In this document: piece by piece, positions 10,920 through 22,624 of the stretch
How the letters are laid out: every line of letters starts with the position of its first letter
How positions within the stretch are numbered: position 1 is the first letter of the stretch
NCBI GenBank assembly: GCA_033439255.1
Contig: JAVRDV010000017.1
Span: 248,001 to 312,000, forward strand
Length of the DNA stretch: 64,000 nucleotides
Source of the DNA: Hericium rajendrae
Lineage: Eukaryota; Basidiomycota; Agaricomycetes; Russulales; Hericiaceae
Direction of reading: 5' to 3'
Notes under the pieces: generated by a model
What the model saw: the letters and a program-made list of their open reading frames with translations, nothing else
Databases searched by the model: none
Told to the model about the DNA's origin: nothing
Translations under genes and position numbers: made by a program

Positions 10920-12170
10920 TATCCTGCAGCACATTTACCATATTCCATGGTATTCTATGATATTCTGAGGCATTCTATGATATCCTGCAACATGCTATAA
11001 TATCCTGCAGCACATGTATTATATCCTATGGTATCCAATGATATTTCCAGGTATTCTATAGTATTTCAGGACATGTCATACTATTCTGAGACATGCTATC
11101 ATATCTCAAGGCATGCTATGGTATTCCACAGCATGCTATCATATCCCGAGGCATTCTATCATATCCCCAGGTGCTCTACAATATCCCAAGGTATGCTATC
11201 ATATCCCGAGACATTCTACAATATCTTGCAGCAATGTATCATATTCCATGGTATTCTATGGTATTCCAAGGCATGCTATCATATCCCGAGGCATTCTATA
11301 ATATCCCGAGGCATGTTATCATATCCTGAGGCATGCTATGGTATCCCACGGCATGCTATCATATCCTGTGGCATGCTATCATATCCTGAGGCATGCTACG
11401 GTATCTCACAGTATGCTATCATATCCCGAGACATGCTATCATATCTCAAGGCATGCTATGGTATTTCACAACATGCTATCATATCCCGAGGCATTCTATC
11501 ATATCCTCAGGTGCTCTACAATATCCCGAGGTATGCTATCATATCCTGAGACATTCTATAATATCTTGCAGCAATGTATCATATTCCATGGTATTCTATG
11601 GTATCTCAAGGCATGCTATCATATCCCAAGGCATTCTATAATATCCCGAGGCATGCTATTATATCCCGAGGCATACTATGGTATCCCACGGCATGCTATC
11701 ATATCCCACGACATGCTATCATATCCCGAGGCATGCTATAGTATCTCACAGCATGCTATCATATCCCAAGGCATGCTTTCATATCCTGAGGCATGCTATG
11801 GTATTCCACGGCATGCTATCATATCCCCAGGCATGCTATGGTATTCCACGGCATGCTATCATATCCCGAGGCATGCTATGGTATTCCACAGCATGCTATC
11901 ATATCCCAAGGCATGCTATGGTATTCCACGGCATGCTATCATATCTCGAGGCATGCTATGGTATCCCACGGCACGCTATCATATCCCATGGCATGCTATC
12001 ATATCTCCAGGCACTCTACAATATCCCGAGGTATGCTATCATATTCTGAGGCATTCTATCATATCCTGAGGTATGCTATCATATCCCGAGACATGCTATG
12101 GTATCCCACAGCATGCTATAATATCTCATGGTGTGCTATCATATCCTGCAGAATATGATCATATTTTACG
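10920..12170 (+). repeat. 20-bp tandem satellite, left arm
   Basis: Monomers are 20 bp and of two main kinds, GCATGCTATCATATCCCGAG and GCATGCTATGGTATTCCACG, often alternating. About 62 monomers are present, with single-base variants throughout. Three monomers equal 20 codons, so long open frames arise in all phases (SYPEACYGIPRHAIIS repeats); none shows protein-like constraint. Each unit contains the self-complementary GCATGC. Confidence 0.95.
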
Positions 12171-12179
12171 ATGTGCTAA

Positions 12180-12639
12180 TTGAATTCTGACACATAGTTA
12201 TTATATCATGTCACATGCTCATCATATTATTTGACACGATATTGAGATAGTCAAACATTATAAATCATTTAGGCTCAATGTATAGTACATCTGATTATGG
12301 AAACTTGTCGTAGCTCGGGTAGATCCAGCGGTGTTACAATTTCAGATTTCGGTGATTGCCGAGCCATGACAGAGACTAATTTGGCAGACTTCACTAATTT
12401 ACATTTGCTTGTTTGTACTCTACGATAGATTAATTACATTTCCATTATAGTTCACAGTGTTATATGAATTGAAAGTATGTGTTATTCTTTTTTCTAATTT
12501 TATATTATTTGATTCGATTTGTTGAAGCCAAAACATTGAGGATTGGGACATAGGTGTTGTGGCTGAATGACGAATGACACATCACTGGTGTTTGATTGCC
12601 ACTAGTGATTACCATTCATCATGAGATGTCATGACATGC
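12180..12639. other. AT-rich non-palindromic core of the palindrome
   Basis: About 460 bp of AT-rich sequence with no long ORF and no symmetry. It contains a short GC-richer island near 12300-12380. Position and composition resemble a spacer between inverted arms; nothing shows an origin, promoter or gene. Confidence 0.6.
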
Positions 12640-14059
12640 AGCAAGATATTATAAATATGCTATGGGATACTATAACATGCTTTGGAATATGATAGTATGC
12701 TGTACAATATTATACATGTGCTGGAAGAGATTACAGTATGCTGCAAGATATTGTAACATGTTGTGTAATATGAGACATGTGCTGCAGAATATTATAGCAT
12801 GCCATGAGATATGATACATGTGCTGCAGGATATTATAGCATGCCATGAGATACCATAGCATGCCATGGGATACCATAGCATGTCTCGGGATATGATAGCA
12901 TGCCTCGAGATATGATTGCACACCTCGGGATGTTATAGAATGCCTTCAAATATCATAGAATGCCTTGGGATACCATAGAATACTGTGGAATATGATACAT
13001 TGCTGCAAGATATTATAGCATGCCGTAGGATACCATAGCATGTCTCAGGATATGATAGCATACCCTCAGGATATGATAGAATGCCTCAGGATATTATAAA
13101 ATGCCTCAGGATATGATAGCATACCTCGAGATATTGTAGAGTGCCTGGAGATATGATAGCATGCCGTGGGATATGATAGCATGCCGTGGGATACCATAGC
13201 ATGCCTCGGGATATGATAGCATGCCGTGAAATACCATAGCATGCCTCGGGATATGATAGCATGTCGTGGGATATGATAGCATGCCGTGGGATACCATAGT
13301 ATGCCTCGGGATATAATAGCATGCCTCGGGATATTATAGAATGCCTTGGGATATGATAGCATGCCTTGAGATACCATAGAATACCATGGAATATGATACA
13401 TTGCTGCAAGATATTATAGAATGTCTCAGGATATGATAGCATACCTCAGGATATTGTAGAGCACCTGAGGATATGATAGAATGCCTCGGGATATGATAGC
13501 ATGTTGTGAAATACCATAGCATGCCTTGAGATATGATAGCATGTCTCGGGATATGATAGCATACTGTGAGATACCGTAGCATGCCTCAGGATATGATAGC
13601 ATGCCACAGGATATGATAGCATGCCGTGGGATACCATAGCATGCCTCAGGATATGATAACATGCCTCGGGATATTATAGAATGCCTCGGGATATGATAGC
13701 ATGCCTTGAGATACCATAGAATACCATGGAATATGATACATTGCTGCAAGATATTATAGAATGTCTCAGGATATGATAGCATACCTCGGGATATTGTAGA
13801 GCACCTGAGGATATGATAGAATGCCTCGGGATATGATAGCATGCTGTGGAATACCATAGCATGCCTTGAGATATGATAGCATGTCTCAGAATAGTATGAC
13901 ATGTCCTGAAATACTATAGAATACCTGGAAATATCATTGGATACCATAGGATATAATACATGTGCTGCAGGATATTATAGCATGTTGCAGGATATCATAG
14001 AATGCCTCAGAATATCATAGAATACCATGGAATATGGTAAATGTGCTGCAGGATATGGT
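12640..14059 (-). repeat. 20-bp tandem satellite, right arm
   Basis: Inverted counterpart of 10920-12170, with the same two monomer types in reverse complement (CTCGGGATATGATAGCATGC and CGTGGGATACCATAGCATGC). The innermost part (12640-13000) is more degenerate and extends a little further toward the core than the left array does. Confidence 0.95.
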
Positions 14060-14273
14060 ACATGTGCTGGAGGATATGATAGAGAACTAACATTGAGATT
14101 GGCCAACCCATAACATCATCAAATGGTCAAATGGTATGAGATGTTGGCCAACCATGCAAATATGGTGATAGTCACTTACATTGAGATTGGCCAACCCATA
14201 GCCACATGCAAGTGATTGCTAAATCATACCTTGGCCAACTCATAGCCACATGACAGAGCTATGGCATTACAGC

Positions 14274-15090
14274 TTGGCCAACCCATAGCAGCATGCCACA
14301 GAATATGTGCATATACCTTGGCCAACCCATAGCGGCATGCTGCGGAATATGCACATATACCTTGGCCAACCCATAGTGGCATGTCGCAGAATATGCACAT
14401 ATACCTTGGCCAACCCATAGCGGCATGTCGCAGAATATGCACATATATCTTGGCCAACCCATAGCGGCATGTCGCAGAATATGCACATATACCTTGGCCA
14501 ACCCATAGCGGCATGTCGCAGAATATGCACATATACCTTGGCCAACCCATAGCGGCATGCCACAGAATATGTGCATATATCTTGGCCAACCCATCGCAGC
14601 ATGCCACGGAATATGTGCATATACCTTGGCCAACCCATAGCTGCATGCCGGGAAATATGCACATATACCTTGGCCAACCCATAGTGGCATGCCACGGAAT
14701 ATGTGCATATACCTTGGCCAACCCATAGCTGCATGCCGGGAAATATGCACATATACCTTGGCCAACCCATAGTGGCATGCTACAAAATATGTGCATATAC
14801 CTTGGCCAACCCATACCGGCATGCCTCGGAATATGCACATATACCTGGGCCAACCCATAGCGGCATGTCGTGGAATATGCACATATACCTGGGCCAACCC
14901 ATAGCAGCATGCCACGGGATATGCACATATACCTTGGCCAACCCATAGCGGCATGCTACAAAATATGTGCATATACCTTGGCCAACCCATAGCGGCATGC
15001 CTCGGAATATGCACATATACCTTGGCCAACCCATAGCGGTATGCCGCGGGATATGTGCATATACTTTGGCCAACCCATAGCAGCATGCTG
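14274..15090 (-). repeat. 44-bp tandem satellite, right arm, 19 regular copies
   Basis: Reverse complement of the left array. TTGGCC starts at 14274, 14318 and so on to 15066, again exactly 18 steps of 44 bp, so both arms hold 19 copies in register. Several monomers carry right-arm-specific variants (GCATGCCGGGAAATATGC twice near 14645 and 14730), which points to local conversion or mutation after duplication. Confidence 0.95.
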
Positions 15091-15155
15091 CAACACACTA
15101 CACTGCAGCTTACCTACACATGCTGACATGAATACATTCCCCAGCATAAAGTACA

Positions 15156-15425
15156 TTGGACCCAACCATATATCATTGCAGAATTGACATGTACTTGGCC
15201 AATCAATGCTTTATGGTAATTAACTGCAGCAATGAGGACCCTGGGCCGGGATTCCTGAGCAAGGAGACATGGAAAATATATATTGATTCTATGCATACTA
15301 CTATGGTTACACTCAAATGTTGGCCAAGTGAGCTCCGCAATCTAGGATGCGACGGTATCAAGCTGACTCGCCATGCTCATATAGGAATTAGTACTGAATG
15401 GGCTCAGATTCAAGCTAAAAATTGA
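15156..15425 (+). CDS. Hypothetical 89-residue ORF, right-arm counterpart of 9500-9742
   Basis: It is identical in the first part to the left-arm ORF apart from Val to Ile in LGCDG(I)KL. After the arm ends at about 15396 the frame runs on into non-duplicated sequence, giving a different tail (ISTEWAQIQAKN). The C-terminus is therefore arm-boundary dependent, which argues that at least one of the two copies is truncated. Function unknown. Confidence 0.3.
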   Translation: MDPTIYHCRIDMYLANQCFMVINCSNEDPGPGFLSKETWKIYIDSMHTTMVTLKCWPSELRNLGCDGIKLTRHAHIGISTEWAQIQAKN

Positions 15426-17221
15426 CCTTGAAAGTTAAAACAATGAAGGCCGTGCAACAGCAGGGTCATTGCTAGTAAACATTGAAGCGAGCTGATAAGT
15501 CCAAGTACTAGTATATTGCCGACAGATTCAAGCAAGAAGAGGGTTTACAAAACTACAGACCACGCACTGTGAGTAAAGCTACAGATACAAAGATTGGTCT
15601 TTATGAGACAATGGATCCGGAGACAGCAGGAGTCGAGTCAATCGAGGACATACATGTATAGAATGCTTGCCCCGATGACCGGCCCTTTCTTTCTTTCAAC
15701 TGCAGGGTGCGATGCCAGCTGCAAGGTGAAACGGGCGCGCACCCGCTTGCCAAAGGGTACGCGCTCAGGCGACGGGATTTGAACGTGCTCGTGACCAGCA
15801 TTGAAAATGGGCAGAGCGTCCAGCCCGAAAGAAGACTACAGCCGTTTACAAAACGATAGGCCGCTTGTGGCAGAAGTTGATGCGTACGTCGGATGTTCAA
15901 CATTACAGGTTGAGCTTGATTCTAGCTCACAGCCGGTGGCAACGGCAGCACGGCAGGCGTGGTCTGGTGTGGCGCCACAGTTGCAAACGGTTTCCGACCT
16001 TCACCGACTCAAAACCGATGTTTACATCATTTTTCTCGGGACGGCCTATCATTTTGTAAATGGCTGTAAGATGACAAGCGAACCGAGATGAGCGCATCCC
16101 TCAAGATAGATGTGAAAAGATACTTACCGGGGGTGCCCAAGAAACTTGCAAATATGCAGGCTTCTTTTTCACACTATACTTCTTACCCACACCACAAGGC
16201 TTGTTGCCCAGCGCGCGATTGGAAGGGGCAGGCTGCAGGAACTCGTCCATGCAAACCTTGGGATCAGCACGGCATGTGATGCGTCTCAACTGCCACAAGG
16301 CATGGTGCCATACCTTGCGCTCTTCGGCCGTGTCGCCAGGCGCCTCGAGCCAGCACAACACAAAGTCCGGGCACAGGCAGAGCGCCTCCTCGGCGCTAGT
16401 GTTTTGCCAGGCCAGGCTCGAAAGCCCAAGCCGGCCCAAGCCTGGCCCAAATTAGCCCGGCCCGGCCTGGCCCACGACAGTGTGAAGCCTGGGCTTTGAG
16501 CTCAGGCTTCACTCTGTTGAAGCCTGAGCCCAGCCCAAAAGCCCGGGCTTTTGAAGAAGTATACATATGCAGCCAACGAGCGTACTTGACGATGACACCC
16601 ATCCCTGTGCACAGAACATACATAGATGTCCATGCAAGTCAGTGCCTCATGAGCCCGATTCGACGTCGCGTGCCCGCCGAGCCCGATTCTGGCGCCACAA
16701 CCTGCCACAGAAATGGAGATCCCGTGCATCGGGCTCGCCGAATCTGCTGAGGATGACACACCGAGGCCGACTGCTGTTCGTGCTCCGAGGATGACGATGA
16801 ACAGCTCCTCTATCTCAGCATCAACACTTACCAAGCAACCATAGGCGTGTCCATGACCTCCGATGATCGCACGAGCACCACCACCAGCCTGACACGTTCC
16901 TCAACATGCTCACACGCACCAGCATGCTGCCCACCTCGGAGGACGAGGATGAGGTGCAGCGTACCATGGCGTTGATCTGGGGTGACGACGTGGCATTGAT
17001 CTGGGGCCCCGGCAGCATGGGGGGAGGATGGAGAGCACAAGCACGCTGAGGCAAAGTACACGCAGGGCAGCACTTCTGTCAATGTAAGTGCTCACGGCTG
17101 GGAGTAGATGTGTGCTGACCTGAATCATACTGCAGGCTAGGCTGCAGATGCATCTGTGGATGATGAGACAGCCATGGACTTGGACAACATGAGTGTTTCT
17201 ATCTCACCGCAGAAGGTGTAC
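15426..17221. other. Mostly unannotated; one unrecognised minus-strand ORF and a GC-rich repeat
   Basis: A minus-strand frame at 16101-16439 reads DFVLCWLEAPGDTAEERKVW and DEFLQPAPSNRALGNKPC and looks more protein-like than its surroundings, but I cannot place it in a family and its exon limits are unclear. At about 16396-16560 there is a run of GCCCAAGCC/GGCTTGGGC-type units related to the repeat at 17.68-17.82 kb. Frames between 16560 and 17150 are short and conflicting. Confidence 0.4.
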
Positions 17222-17823
17222 TTATCCAGACATCGCCCGCAAATAGCCTTGCTGCTGGTGGCATCTGGGCCTCCATCCACACCCTGTGACACCAAATCCC
17301 CATTCCCGCTGCACAGCACGCAGAGCTGGTGCCCTCCACACAGCATATTTCGATGATCGCACCCGTGACACTGGCACCAGCTGTGCGAATCGTTGACACG
17401 GCCATGCTACATGACTGGAACCCGCAGTGCTTACAGTGATACATCAGCCCCATCTCGGATGCGTTCTCTGCTGCATACTGCAGCAGCTCGCCCTCGCCCT
17501 CTCCTCCCCTCCGCTCTCACCCTCACCAGTTGCCATGCCCGCATCGGACAAGGACAAGGACCCTGAGTCTGATGCTGTGCCCGAGCCCCTTGCCATGCCC
17601 GAGCCTGTCATCGTACCTGAACTTGATGTCATGCCCATGCCCGATGCATGCCCCATGCAACCAGTCTACTGTACAAGTCCAAAGCCTGGGCTCAAGCCCG
17701 AGCCTGGCCCAAGCCTGACCCAAGCCTGCCAGTCAGGCTTGGGCCTCTGTTTCCCTCAGCCCAAGCCCAGCAAAGCCAGGCCCAAGCCCCGGGCTTCAGG
17801 CCCGGCCTGAGCCTGCAAAACAC
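17222..17823 (+). repeat. GC-rich dispersed repeat, copy 1 (inverted copy at 58446-59010)
   Basis: The segment is repeated in inverted orientation near 58.45-59.0 kb with only scattered differences. One half is a run of AAGCCTGGGCTCAAGCCCGAG-like units. The other half, on the minus strand, has a frame with Cys pairs (MYHCKHCGFQSC; the neighbouring frame LCVLCSGNGDLV then CGRCLDKYTFC) that could be remains of a zinc-binding domain. Both copies end next to transposon coding sequence, so it is probably part of a larger transposon family. Confidence 0.7.
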
Positions 17824-17826
17824 TAG

Positions 17827-20343
17827 ATGCTTCACGTCAAGAAGGGCTGCTTAACCCGAGCAGTCCAGGATGTCGCTTCAGATGGCAGCCGTATCGAGGG
17901 ATCCCACAAGGGCTGGAATGCGATCATGCGATCGTATGCATGTGGCATCGAAGTCTTCGTTGCCCTCAGCTTTGACCATGTACTTCGCCGCAATCTTCAT
18001 ATTGCATGGTCTTCCGGCAAGACCTCCAGCTTCGTGTTGTCCACTCACGGTTCACACCATCTTCACCTGGTCAACCACAATGCAAAGCTCTGGAACTCAC
18101 TCGTCAAGACAAAGGCTCGACGAGGGCATCAGCAAAAAATCAACAAGGTGACCCGACGCCCCGAAATGCTCATTGTCCTGAGCAAAGAGAAATTCGGGCT
18201 CGTCTGCTTGTTCGATGCTGAGAGCTATAGCGGCCTCATCCAAATGAAGGAGGAGGGGGATGAGCCCAAATCAGATTGGCTCGAACAGATTGAAGGCACC
18301 AAAAGTGGTGAGATGTCACCATGTGAAGCCATCAGCAGGGAGCTGGACATCGACATGTCCGCTTTCTGCAGACCTCTGGACTCAACGACACCCACACCTG
18401 GTGCAGCACCAGTCGCCACGTCCGTGCCTTGTGCAGCTTCCAGTGTGGCAGTGCTGATGGCATCTGAGATGCCAGCACAACGAACAATGCTGAGTATGCC
18501 AGATGCTACCACTGTATTGCATGCCATGTTGACCCCCTGTACAGAGGCAGGTATCGAGAGCGAGCTTCGCAGGAGCAAAGATAGTGGCATCATTGTGAGT
18601 TTTTGTTGTTCATATGCATGTCACCACTGACTGCCACTTGTCATTGCAGGACTTAACATCTGACATGGATGATGGCAGCAAGCCCGAACAAGAGAGTGCT
18701 GCCATTGCCCAGCACCCTTCACAGCAAGCCTCTCGCTCATGCTCAATGACTGCGCCATCAAAGTGAAAGGCCGACTTGATGGAGGTGCAGCCAGCACCCG
18801 CCTCTGCCATGGGCTCGACAGATGTGGGCAGGCCTGTCTCTAAGAAGGTCCGCCTTGCTCGAGACATTGTTCAGCCCAGTCAAAAAGGCAATCAAAAGGG
18901 CGGTCGAAAACTGGTAAGAAAGGTAAGTTGAATTACTTCATAATACTAGTTATCTTTGCTGATTGGCTCTTAATCTACCTTGTCAGGCTAGCACACCCCC
19001 ACCAGCATCTAGTGTACAAACCACAAAGGCAGGCCACCTTCCAATACATGCATTCTACAAGTCTCGCAAGCCACCCTCCCAGCATGCCCTCGCACCCGTG
19101 CCTGAATCTGCCGAGGACAAGACCCAGGCGCCACCTGAACCCACAAGCAATGTGAGTTCATCCAGCAGTGCCCCTCCGACTGCCACCTCTGCATCAACAT
19201 CAACTGCAATGGTGCAGACCACTGTGCTCACAGTGTACTTGCTCGCTCCTGCGATGCCCCGTGGTCTGTCATGCTCAGAGCGAATGTGGACGAGGTTCAC
19301 ATACATGAATGCCCATTCGCTCATCATTGAGAGTGGGCTGGAGTTCTATGTCTACATGTAAGTGCACGCCGAGCAGAAATGGGCCACTTACTCCATGAAC
19401 GGGCGCAAATGGGCAGCAGTGACACTGACATACAATGAGTGCCTCGCACTGAGGTTTACAGAGAAGAACCTCCCGATGCCAGTCTTCAAACACCCCTCTG
19501 CGCTGTCAGAGAAGCTCCCGGATGTTGAAGATATGGTCGTCAAACACATCATCTCTGGTGACTATGTATGTGAGTATTATCTCAGGCACTCCTTCTCTAT
19601 ACTCAACACTGATATTGATGCTGTCTGTCTTGTTCTCCAGCTGAGAGGAGTAAGAAAGAGGGAGTTCCCTCGGAAAAGTTCTGGAGGGAGCATTGCGCCA
19701 CCGTACTGCTCCTCACAACAGCCGAAGGTGGCACTGGTCGCGATCATGAAGGAAAGGTGCGTGCTCATTTTGCATCACCTGCATGCTGCTCGCTGCAGTG
19801 TGCACTTCGCTCGCATCTCATACTGTACTCACTCTCCCTCTCCAGCAACGCCAGCCACAGACGTGCAGGCACTGCTGTACCATCAAGTACATCTCCGGCG
19901 TGCACGGCGTTGAGAACCACCGGCACAATTATTGCTCGGATGGCGTGCGCTCACGCCTGAATGTTGCCGACGAGCCTCCAAAGTGGCCCCAGCCCGAGGG
20001 GATCTTCTCGCTGGGGAAGTACTTCCATGTCAATGTCTTTCTTTCCACGGTCTGTGCCTTCTATGAGGCGCTCGTGCTGCGCGGTGACCACCCCTCCTCA
20101 CTGTCACTCGAGCAAGTCGCATTTGGCAGCTTCCTGCACGATCGGATGTTTGTCGACAGTGACGGTGACGTCCTCTTCCCACTCTACGACAACCTCATGC
20201 TGCAGCCCCATGCCGACAATCTGATCAAGTACGCGTCTGGCAAGAAGTGCCTGCGCATCGACTGCCTCTCAGACGGCGATGCTGCGGGGCTCGATGCACT
20301 GTTGGCGGACAGTGCTGCTGCTGCGACCACTACCAGCAACTAG
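17827..20343 (+). pseudogene. C-terminal half of a DUF6729-like transposase-related gene, two nonsense codons
   Basis: Exons read 17827-18594, 18650-18922, 18987-19569, 19641-19756 and 19846-20343, with short GT-AG introns that keep phase. The product starts inside the family motif DGSRIEGSHKGWN and LRRNLHIAW. A Ser/Pro/Thr-rich linker follows. The C-terminal module has FWREHCATVLLL, a Cys/His cluster (CRHCC, HNYCSDG), WPQPEGIFSLGKYFHVN and AFGSFLHDRMF. The N-terminal zinc ribbon and catalytic part are missing; a GC-rich repeat lies directly upstream instead. An in-frame TGA at 18764-18766 and a TAA at 19359-19361 both sit where CGA and CAA would fit, so both look like C-to-T changes. With the 5.8-8.7 kb relic, the window holds complementary halves of one family. 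Confidence 0.75.
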
Positions 20344-20627
20344 TGTAGATTACAGTTTGTGTGCCCAAATGTGCTGCTCATCTTTCCCGGCGGTTCTGGT
20401 ATATCGACAGTGGCTTGTGCTGACATAATTGCAAGCACCCAGATCGAAATTTGCCTCCATGTGCCAGATTTGGAATCCACAGCACGATCAAGTTCAAGTC
20501 AAGTCTCGAGTGAGCCCACTAAGCTTGGTACATCATCTGGCTCACTGAGGTCCTCAGCTCACGTTTTTATTATATACTATTAGTATATAAGTTCGGTCAC
20601 ATATCCCCATGGCACACAGGCCATCGA

Positions 20628-22624
20628 TCAGTTCTTAGTGCGCTTACTCGCCCTACCACCTTTCCCACTCGCTGATGACTTGCGCTTCTGCCCACTACCC
20701 TCACCACCCTCACCACCATTCCCTGTTTCGGGTCCCAGAAGTGCAAAACTCCCTATGCTTTCGTTCATGACCCATGCCACATCTTCCACTACAGATTCCA
20801 GCTCTCGCTTCTCAGCATCCGTCGTGGCCTGAATGGACCACCACACGATTGTCAACAAGACCATGATAAGTCCATTATTTTTCCCCTTTCTGATATCCGC
20901 CCATCATTCGTCTTCTACCTTGCTGCACTGTAAGGGCCAGCTCATTCCATCTCTGATGCACCACTCTGGCTGGAGACTGCACCACCATTTTCTCCAGGCC
21001 TGCACGAAGGTGGACAGGCATCCTAGCGACGGTATTTTGTCATACTTATGATGTTCTTTCAACCATTGAGAGACTTGTGCTGGCCATTTAGTAGATTTAA
21101 TCCAATGTTTTCGGTCCTGAACTGCAATTCAGTGGTTTGATATATATAGCAAGACTGATTTGACACTTACCGTTCCTTTCAGATACTGCAGGTCCCGTTC
21201 CAACTTCACCCATAATACCATGACATTCGCCCATTCTTCACCCCCTGGTCCACCCTTCAAGAAGTCTATTGCCTCTCTGACCCAAGCAGGCTCTTCAATG
21301 GAGTCCTCACCCTCTGCCTGGCCAATGAGTCCGACAGTGCTGGGTGTGCTGGACATGTTATTCGGGGTCTCCACCTCCGAAACGATATCCATGTGTAAGC
21401 TATCCACTTGCAGCATAGCAGATGGCTGAACTAGTTTTTGATTAGACAAGCCGGCCTCAGTCTGCGCTTCAAGCGGAGTCAAGCCTGCATCTGTTCTGCC
21501 CTGCCTCTCAGCTTTGTCTTGCAAAGTCATTGTTGGTTCAGCGGGAGCATCGCCGGCACTCACCTCACCATCGGCTGCTGATGCCAGGATAGGTGCACTT
21601 GCAGTTGGACATATTGGCGTGGTAATCATTGCAGGTGGCATAGTAGTCATGGCTGCTGGCATAGTAGTCACAGCTGCTGATGTGGTAGTCACAGCAGCTG
21701 GCATAGTAGTTGTGATGGCTGGCGTAGTCATCATGGCAGCTGGTGTAGTAGTCACGGCAGCTGGCAAAGTGATCACGATGGCTGGTGTAGTAGTCACCAC
21801 AGCTGGCGTTGTAATCACAGCATCTGGTGTAGTAGTCGCAGCAGCTGGCATAGTTATCATAGCAGCTGGAGCAGCTGGTGAAGTGGAAGTGGAAACTGAC
21901 AAAGTGCTGGCCCTAGACGCACATCAAAAGGTGACCATAGAAAGAAAGGGTAACATTCGACTTACTGCTTTTCCTTTTTGAGGGCGCTTACTCGGCGTGT
22001 CTTCGGTGCAGATTTTCGGACAGGCTTGACTAGGTCAGCCAGCTTTCGGGTGGGTTTCGTCGGCTTGGTAAGTCCCATCTGCTTCTTCAGTTTTGGAATA
22101 CCCAATTTCCTAAAAAGTTCCTTGTTTCGTTCAATGTTCGCATCGCACTCCAGCTCATATGCTGTCTTGCAGAAGACCAGGATTGGGGTGCGTGCATGTC
22201 TTTTCTTGGTCTTCTTGGTCTGATTGCTCGTGCCCTCACCATCTGTCTCCTCATCTCCCTCCTCCTCCACATCCTCATCAGTGTCATCCTTGTCAGTGTC
22301 CTCCAGCAAGTCAGAAATGCCCTCCTCGCTTTCGCTTCCATCGGACACCTGCGATCTCCTGGCCTTCTTGCATTTGCCAGTGTCTTTTGCTTTTGCTTTT
22401 CCTTTCTTTTTACTTGTGTTCATGGTTGCATCAGACGCTAGGGCCAAATCCTCCAGATTATCATCTAACTGAGCATCGGGAAGCAGGGTTTGGGAGCTTG
22501 TAGCATCGCGAAGAGAAAACAGTTTCTGTGCTTTCAGAGCTACAATAAGATCAACGAGATGCAACAGTGAGTATGTACAGTCTCTCTTGAACCATGTATA
22601 GTACTCACAAAAAGTATAGTCCAA
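20628..22624 (-). pseudogene. Spliced multicopy-type gene of unknown function, with an internal stop
   Basis: Three coding blocks are visible: about 22540-21962 (Lys-rich and acidic, KKKGKAKAKDTGKCKKARR, then ERNKELFRKLGI), 21911-21170 (Pro/Ala/Thr heptad repeats, then PAWVREAIDFLKGG), and about 21120-20628 (KHWIKSTKWPAQVSQWL, WRKWWCSLQPEW, ending in a Lys/Arg-rich tail KRKSSASGKGGRASKRTKN). The last two blocks resemble a recurrent Agaricomycete protein family of unknown function with the same Trp-rich order. A TGA at 20904-20906 interrupts the final block just before a conserved Trp, suggesting decay. The first exon is not fixed; the frame begins at 22624 but a splice start near 22540 is likelier. 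Basic termini suggest a nuclear or nucleic-acid-binding role, by composition only. Confidence 0.55.
21600..21880. repeat. 21-bp coding minisatellite within the unknown gene
   Basis: About 13 imperfect units of GCTGGCATAGTAGTCATGGCT, mostly 21 bp and some 18-24 bp, encode the minus-strand heptad TTMPAAV/TTTPAA. All length variants are multiples of three, so the repeat has varied under or compatibly with translation. This supports the surrounding frame having once been coding. Confidence 0.75.

Larger units (their letters stand above)
9501..15396. repeat. Giant palindrome: two 2.7-kb inverted arms around a 0.46-kb core
   Basis: The sequence from 9501 rightward is repeated as its reverse complement from 15396 leftward. 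The outer ends match closely: GAGCATGGCGAGTCAGCTTG on the left, with its complement at about 15360. Identity stops abruptly beyond 9501 and 15396. Each arm runs from outside to inside: about 310 bp of unique-looking sequence, a 44-bp satellite, a transition of degenerate copies, then a 20-bp satellite. The non-palindromic core is about 12180-12640. Arms differ by scattered substitutions, a roughly 77-bp indel and patchwork monomer variants, so they are not exact copies. Possible natures are an inverted duplication of a satellite, a centromere-like or fragile structure, or a partly artefactual assembly inversion. The sequence alone does not decide. Confidence 0.9.

Noticed and set aside
9733-15165. 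Many long ORFs with repeats such as GLAKVYVHI and SYPEACYGIPRHAIIS
   Set aside because: They are translations of the 44-bp and 20-bp satellites, open in several phases on both arms with no start, composition or constraint typical of proteins.
15766-15800. tRNA T-arm-like sequence (GGGATTTGAACG, minus strand GTTCAAATCCC)
   Set aside because: The flanking bases do not form a T stem, and no acceptor or anticodon stem could be paired around it.
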